A DNA stretch of 64,000 nucleotides from Anaeramoeba ignava (lineage: Eukaryota > Metamonada > Anaeramoebidae). The position numbers and the translations under genes are program-made. Location: contig JAPDFW010000068.1 of NCBI GenBank assembly GCA_028826165.1, positions 135,001-199,000 of the forward strand, in the 5' to 3' direction. This document shows, piece after piece, positions 57,764 through 64,000 of this stretch. The notes below the pieces were generated by a model. That model saw nothing but the letters and a program-made list of their open reading frames with translations, made no database searches and was not told the origin of the DNA. The number at the start of each line of letters is the position of its first letter. Positions within the stretch are counted from its first letter, which is position 1.

Positions 57764-59530
57764 TTAATTTTGATTATTAAATTTGTTAATTAATAAATCA
57801 AATAAATTTGGATATGTTTGATTTAATTGAAAATAATCAATTCCTCTTTCTAATTCTTCAATGATTTCTTTTGTAATCTCAATTTCATCTTTAATTTGAT
57901 TTGAATAAATCCAATATTCAAATATTTGAAATGATTTATTACTTAATTCACTATAATCTGTAACTTTATTAGAAGTATCATTTGTTACAGATAAAAACAT
58001 TCCTCGATATAATTCACTTCTCATTATTAATATTAATTTAGGAAATTTATATTGTTTTTCTTTTCTTTCAATTATAAAATCTTTTTCATTTTCATTTAAA
58101 TAAATTCTTTTCATTGTTTCTTCAATTTTTTCATTTGAATTTATAATTTCTTTAATTTCAGAATATAATTTTGGATTTATTTTGGAATTATTTGAATAAA
58201 TCATTTCAAATATTTGATTTGATTCTTTAATTGATTTATTTGAAATAATTTCTTTAAGTTTTTCAATTTGATTTTGATTTTGATTTAATCTATATTTCAA
58301 TATTAATTTATGAGCTTCGATTATTTCTCCATTTTCTGTTTTAAATGAAATATTGCAAAATTCTTTTCTTCTAAATAGTTTTATCAAATCTTCTTCAAGA
58401 TTTGAAAAAGAAGAAAGGAAAGGAGAATAATAAATAAATGATTTTAGATCACCACAAGAAATATGATAATTAGAAATATTTTCATTAAATCTTAATTTAG
58501 GAAGTTCAATTTGAATTGGAATTTTTTTATATTTTGTGTCTCCAGTTCCTAATTCACCATAAGAATTATTTCCAAATCCAATTAATTTTCCTTTAGAAGT
58601 TAATATCAAAGTATGATAAAAACCAACAGAAAAATCAAGAATATTATCATTTTCAAATAAAGATGATTTGATTTCAGTAAATTCATAAGTATTTTCATAT
58701 TGGCCAAGTCCATTAAATTGATAATTTCCACATGAATAAAGTTTTCTTTTTGGATGTTCATTTTCATTTTCATTTTCAATCAACATTATTGAATAAGTAT
58801 ATCCACATTGAATATCAATTATTTTGCCTTTTGGAATATTTTGGATTTTGGTTAATTTATTGATTTTCCATTTGTTTAATTTTCCTAATCCAAGTTGACC
58901 ATAATCATTATATCCACATCCAAATAATTCTTGATTTGAATTTAAAAGAAAAACATGATCTGAAGTATCTCCTGAAAATATTTTAGAAACATTTTTCATC
59001 ATTAAAATTGGTTTTTCTGTTTTTTGGAGTGTTTGATAATCAAAACCAAGTTGACCAGAATAATTTAAACCAATTCCATAAACATTTTGATTTGAAGTTA
59101 ATAAGTAAATTGAACGAGATCCAGAAACAATATCTTGAATTATTCTATCATTTATATCTTCAATTAATGATGAAATATTGATGAATTGATTTGGATTATT
59201 TGGATTAATATCTTTTCCTTTGGCAAATACATTTCCTTCTATTGTTAAAATAGCTTCATTTGATAACCAACAGATACTTTGAATATTTTCTTTAATTTGA
59301 ATTTTTGAAGGATTTTGATTTGGATCATTTTTCTCTTAAATATTCTATTGCTTTTCCATTTTTAAAAAGGAAAATTGTTGTAAACTTGATGAAATTTGTT
59401 TAATTTGTTTTTCATTTTCATTTTCATTTTCATTTTCAAATTTAAATTGAATTGGTTTTGTTATTTCTTTTTGTTTCATTTTTGAAAAGTTTTGGTTTTT
59501 GATTTAAACCAAAAATAAACAATCATCCAT
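57764..59530 (-). pseudogene. RCC1-BTB paralogue, decayed N-terminal third
   Basis: The C-terminal 412 residues (57764-59002 and somewhat upstream) are intact, including the blades GCGYNDYGQLGLGK and GFGNNSYGELGTGD and both BTB halves. The N-terminal 400 bases contain at least four changes relative to relatives: a shortened T run after MDDCLF (near 59510), an altered segment around 59385, an extra A in GAGAAAAATGAT (near 59330) and a lost A in TATCAAATGAAG (near 59257). The start codon context is also changed to ATGGATGAT. With this number of lesions clustered at one end, pseudogene is the best call. Confidence 0.75.
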
Positions 59531-59584
59531 TTTTGAAAAAGAAAAATGAAAAATGATTTTGGAATTTTAATTTAGATTTTAATT

Positions 59585-59700
59585 TTAATTATTAAATTTG
59601 TTAATTTAAATTTGGATTTGTTTGATTTAATTGAAAATAATCAATTCCCATTTGAATTTCATCAATTATTTCTTTTTGAATTTGATTTAATTTTTGTTCG
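59585..59700 (-). pseudogene. Relic of an RCC1-BTB C-terminus
   Basis: About 115 bases match the last 40 codons of the family (the E-I-I-D-E...GIDYFQLNQTNPNL...NKFNN end) but lack an internal piece and are joined to unrelated sequence. It is probably the leftover end of an eighth tandem copy removed by recombination. Confidence 0.6.
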
Positions 59701-59720
59701 AATTAAAAATTAAACAATTT

Positions 59721-61572
59721 TTACTTTTTCTCATTTTGATTTTGATTTTGATTATTAAATTTGTTAATTAATAAATCAAATAAATTTGGATATGTTTGAT
59801 TTAATTGAAAATAATCAATTCCTCTTTTAAGTTCATCAATTATTTCTTGTGTAATTTGAATTCCATCTTTGATTTGATTTGAATAAATCCAATATTCAAA
59901 TATTTGAAATGATTCTTCACTTAATTCACTATAATCTGTAACTTTATTAGAAGTATCATTTGTTACAGATAAAAACATTCCTCGATATAATTCACTTCTC
60001 ATTATTAATATTAATTTAGGAAATTTATATTGTTTTTCTTTTCTTTCAATTATAAAATCTTTTTCATTTTCATTTTCATTTCCATTTAAATAAATTCTTT
60101 TCATTGTTTCTTCAATTTTTTCATTTGAATTTATAATTTCTTTAATTTCAGAATATAATTTTGGATTTATTATTTTGTTTGAATAAATCATTTCAAATAT
60201 TTGATTGGATTCTTTAATTGATTTAGTTGAAATAATTTCTTGAAGTTTTTCAATTTGATTTTCATTTTCATCTTTTAATCTATATTTCAATATTAATTTG
60301 TGAGCTTCGATTATTTCTCCATTTTCTGTTTTAAATGAAATATCACAAAATTCTTTTCTTCTAAATAGTTTTATCAAATCTTCTTCAAGATTGGAAAAAG
60401 AAGAAAGGAAAGGAGAATAATAAATAAATGATTTTTCATTTCTACAAAGAATATGATAATTGAAAATATTTTCATTAAATCTTAATTTAGGAAGTTCAAT
60501 TTGAATAGGAATTAATTTATTTTCTGTATCTCCAGTTCCTAATTGACCAAATTTATTATTTCCAAATCCGATTAATTTTGAATTGGCTGTTAAAATCAAA
60601 GTATGAGTATTTCCACCAGAAAAATCAAGAATATTATCATTTTCAAATAAAGATGATTTTATTTCAGTAAATTCATAAGTATCTTCATATTTGCCAAGTC
60701 CATTATATTTATAATTTCCACATGAATAAAGTTTTCTTTTTGGATTTTCATTTTCATTTTCAATCAACATTATTGAATAAGTATATCCAGATTGAATATC
60801 AATTATTTTACCTTTTGGAATATTTTGGATTTTGGTTAATTTATTGATTACTGGCAATTTTTTTGATGATAACCCAAGTTTGGAGTAGTAATTCCAACCA
60901 CATGTAAATAATTCTTGATTTGGATTTAAAAGGAAAACATGATCTGAAGTATCTCCTGAAAATATTTTAGAAACATTTTTCATCATTAAAATTGGTTTTT
61001 CTGTTTTTGGAAGTGTTTTAGAATTAAAACCAAGTTGACCATAATAATTATTACCAATTCCATAAGCATTTTGATTTGAAGTTAATAAGTAAATTGATTT
61101 AGCTCCACAAACAATATCTTGAATTATTCTATCATTTGTATCTTGAATTAATGATGAAATATTGATAAACTCTTTTGGATTTTCTGGATTAATATTTCTT
61201 CCTTTGGCAAATACATTTCTTTCTATTGTTAAAATAGATTCATTATAATCACCAACAGTTACTTTTTGAATATTTTCAATTTGGATTTTTTTGAGATGTT
61301 GATTTGGATCATTTTGATTTAAATATTCTATTGCTTTTCCATTTTTAAAAAGGAAAATTGAAAAATTTCCTGATGAAAAATTTCATTTTGATTTGAATTT
61401 TCATTTTAATTTTTTTTTCATTTTCATTTTCATTTTCATTTTCATTTTCATTTTCATTTTCATTTTCATTTTCATTTTCAAATTTAAATTGAATTGGTTC
61501 TATTATTTTTTCTGGTTCATTTTTGAAAAGAGTTGGTAATTGATTTCTTCCAAAAAATAAACAATCATTCAT
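59721..61572 (-). pseudogene. RCC1-BTB paralogue with one frame break near the N-terminus
   Basis: This starts MNDCLFFGRNQLPTLF, has an expanded NENE run of nine or more units, then loses frame within 61370-61425 in a degenerate AAAATGAAAATTC segment. The normal frame resumes at SSGNFSIFLFKNGKAIEY and stays open to the end at 59721, with an added NQNQNEKK tail. The GAAAAT hexamer expansion sits directly beside the break, which suggests repeat slippage as the cause. If initiation took place downstream, the first ATGs would be at 60986 (MMKNVSKIF), leaving 421 residues. Confidence 0.7.
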
Positions 61573-61663
61573 TTTTGAAAAAGAAAAAAAATGAAAAAAT
61601 GAAAAAAAATTTTTTTGAATTTTAATTTTTTCATTTTTTTATTTCTTTCTTTCTTTTAAAAAA
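61573..61663. promoter_or_regulatory. Bidirectional promoter between RCC1-BTB and NAA35
   Basis: A 91-bp spacer with divergent starts. CATTTTTTTTC-type elements occur on the minus strand (about 61579-61600) and on the plus strand (about 61626-61640). Confidence 0.45.
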
Positions 61664-64000
61664 ATGACAAATGAAATTTCAAATATTGATCTTTTTACAG
61701 AAAAAATTGAATGGGAAGAAATTTTTACAGTTTTAAATGAAGCAAAAGAAGGTTAATTAAATTTTAATTTTAATTTTAATTTTGATTTTAATTTTAATTT
61801 AAATTTTAATTTTAATTTTAATTTTAATTTTAATTTTAATTTTAATTTTAATTTTAATTTTAATTTTAATTTTGATTTTAATTTTGATTTTAAATTTTGA
61901 TTTTAAATTTAATTTTAATTTTGATTTTAAATTTAATTTTAATTTTAATTTTAATTTTAATTTAAATTTTAATTTAAATTTGATTTAAAATTAAAAGAAA
62001 TGAAAATGGGAGAACTTTTAAGTTCAAAAGAATTCACCATTTCGAAAACAAAATATTATCGAGAAATTGGAAATGTAAAATCTGATTCTGGACTTGTTCG
62101 AGTTCCAGGAGAATTATTTACAATTGAAGAAGCACAAGGAAGTTTTCCGTTATCTAATTTAACTGCACCACAAGTATTATCAGTTATGGATAAGTTATTT
62201 TGTTGTGAAATGACTTGGTTAAATGGTGAAAATATCGCTCAAACTATTTTTTCCTCCTTTTATTGTTATTATATTGAATCTGTTCAAAATAAACCTTTGA
62301 AATTATTTTGTCAATCTGTTTTAAAACATTGTGTTGTTATTTTAAGATTGATTTCTACTACTGGTGTTTATGTTGTAAATTTTATATTTAATTTTAATTT
62401 ATATTTAATTTTTATATTTAAATTTTATATTTAAATTTTATATTTAAATTTATATTTAATTTTATATTTAAAATTTTATATTTAAATTATATTTAAATTT
62501 ATATTTAATTTTATATTTAAATTATATTTTAATTTAAATTATATTTAATTTTATATTTAATTTTATATTTAATTTTATATTTAATTTTATATTTAATTTT
62601 ATATTTAATTTTATATTTAAATTTTATATTTAATTTTATATTTAAATTATATTTAAAAATTTATATTTAATTTTATATTTAATTTTTATATTTAAATTTT
62701 ATTTAATTTTATATTTAAATTATATTTAAATTTTAGGAAGATGAAGATTTTACAACAAATGTTTTTGGATTTAATTTATTTGATGGACCAATAAACCAAA
62801 ATCTAGAAAAATTCGAAAAAGAAATTATCCAAGAATCAGAATTACGAATAGAATCCGAAAACGAAATAGCAAACGAATTAGACACACTTTTAGATTGCAT
62901 GCTTGGCGGAATCACAAAAAATGATTTCTTAGAAGCACTTTTAGTGCGTTTCAAATTAAGAAAATTACTTTTAAATATTCAAGAAACATTTGAAAAAGAA
63001 CCAAACGAAGACAATTTGGAAATTTTACACAAAAAAATCACAGAAGAAATGGAAGAAATAATTCTCAAATTAACAAAAACACATGAAAAATTAATAGAAA
63101 TTTTTGGGGAAAAAGATCCGCCAGGATTTGATACAGAAATCCATCGGAGAAGAATATCTCCACCAACACAAATCCGGACTGTCAAGATATTTGATTTCGG
63201 ATCTTCAATTTCAATGCTTAAGAAAATCATGGATGAAACCAAATGGATTTGCGAAATTTTTGGATATTTAGATCCCATGTCGAAAATAAATTGGGATAGC
63301 GAAGCGATTCCCGAAATTGGATATCGCGAAAGATTATTTTATTATTTAATCAATTTTAGTCACAAAAACCCTAATATTATTTCGCGGTCGCGATTGAAGC
63401 TACTCGTGACCCAAGAACAATCTATTTTGCAGGAAATCAAGATGGATGAGATGATTATTGAGGATATGGTTGAGTTTGGGGTGCTTCCCAAATATGCAAA
63501 ACACAAGGAGGCGCACCCAACAATAATGACCATATCGTTTGTTTTTACGGAAATGATTTCTGCACCTTGTTTTGAAAAGACAACATATTACAAAAAGCTG
63601 AAAAAATTATTCCAATTGTGGGGAAGTACAATTTCGAAAGGAAATCAACTTGACCCGACTTTGGTTTCGAAGTCGGACTCGCAAGCAGAAGATTTCGGAC
63701 TTCACGACACTCACATTATCAAAAACTTCCCATTTTCATGTTGGATGCTTGATGTTTCACTGAATATTTGCATATATTACATTTCGCTCTGTTTTGAGCT
63801 TGATTTGTATTCTCTTCCCGAATCAACAAGTGCGTTTTGGTACTTGCATTATTTGATGGGAATAAAATTGAAAACAATGCTTGCAGGAAATTTATATAAA
63901 ATCACAAGAAATCAAAAATTCCCAATTCAGTTTGAAATTTCATCCAAAAAAACAAAAGGAAGAAAAGCAATTTCACAGCATAAATTATACAAGGAGCAAG
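61664..64000 (+). CDS. NAA35: NatC N-terminal acetyltransferase auxiliary subunit NAA35/MAK10 (3' partial)
   Basis: NAA35 is the large scaffold of NatC, which acetylates Met-hydrophobic N-termini. Exons 61664-61751, 61998-62374 and 62737 to the window edge join in phase. Exon 1/2 gives WEEIFTVLNEAKEEMKMGELL, the family start. Then come LTAPQVLSVMDKLFCCEMTW and LNGENIAQTIFSSFYCYY, matching the conserved block with the tryptophan and the LAQT motif. Exon 3 continues EDEDFTTNVFGFNLFD, GFDTEIHRRRISPPTQIRTV and, near the edge, LCFELDLYSLPESTSAFWYL. The usual DPKMDAG motif is replaced by NVKSDSG. The open frame is unbroken to base 64000, so only the last part is missing. Codon use in exon 3 is clearly less AT-biased than in the surrounding BTB genes. 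Confidence 0.9.
61752..61997 (+). repeat. Intronic TTTTAA array (NAA35 intron 1)
   Basis: The 246-nt intron is almost wholly hexamer repeat between GTTAAT and AAAAG. Confidence 0.85.
62375..62736 (+). repeat. Intronic TTTATATTTAAT array (NAA35 intron 2)
   Basis: Tandem ATATTTAATTTT and ATATTTAAATTT 12-mers, with shortened variants, lie between GTAAAT and TTTTAG. Confidence 0.85.

Overview
The window is nuclear DNA from an AT-rich, intron-bearing protist. Spliceosomal GT...AG introns, N/Q-rich hexamer tracts in proteins, and eukaryote-only genes (Mediator, CCR4-NOT, NatC, PIKfyve/Fab1, Sly1, Rab, RasGEF, eIF6, eEF1A) exclude a prokaryote or organelle. The many near-identical RCC1-BTB proteins and BTB proteins with glycine-rich tails, together with the extreme AT bias, resemble what I remember of Anaeramoeba genomes; that assignment is an inference. 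Exon structures below were worked out by eye from splice sites, reading phase and family alignment.

Layout. 0-11 kb: end of a surface protein (+), MED6 (-), a BTB-BACK-TLDc gene (+), three RCC1-BTB paralogues (+; the first decayed, the second with one indel, the third intact) and a DRC3-like LRR gene (+). 11-26 kb: phosphopantetheine adenylyltransferase (+, 6 exons), Sly1 (-), an 8-exon ubiquitin-like/RhoGAP/SH3 gene (-) without the arginine finger, a BTB-glycine-rich gene (-) and a RasGEF (-). 26-46 kb: a C2-EML fusion (+, 10 exons), a 7-exon AGC-type pseudokinase (-), a Rab GTPase (-) with a 1.9-kb intron made of an 11-bp satellite, and a Fab1/PIKfyve kinase (-) with a very long N/Q/I tract. 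46-64 kb: a NOT2/3/5 protein (-), eEF1A (-, one-base frame break), a second BTB-glycine-rich gene (+), eIF6 (+), four RCC1-BTB paralogues plus one relic (-), and the start of NAA35/MAK10 (+, cut by the window edge).

Three large-scale patterns stand out. (1) Most introns and spacers are hexamer, 11-mer, 12-mer or 13-mer arrays (AAAATT/AAAATC types); the same AAAATC hexamer, when inside exons, encodes N/Q tracts. (2) The multicopy RCC1-BTB and BTB-glycine genes are intronless and laid out as a mirror image: RCC1 to the right then BTB-Gly to the left, and later BTB-Gly to the right then RCC1 to the left. (3) Nearly every gene has a T-tract containing TTTCATTTTTT just upstream of its start codon. 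The exceptions, eEF1A and eIF6, instead have the bZIP/CRE-type palindrome ATGACGTCAT nearby.

The genes do not form one pathway. Core genes cover transcription and mRNA decay (MED6, NOT), translation (eEF1A, eIF6), N-terminal acetylation (NAA35), CoA synthesis (PPAT) and membrane traffic (Sly1, Rab, Fab1). The signalling genes (RasGEF, RhoGAP, pseudokinase, BTB families) are the lineage-specific part.
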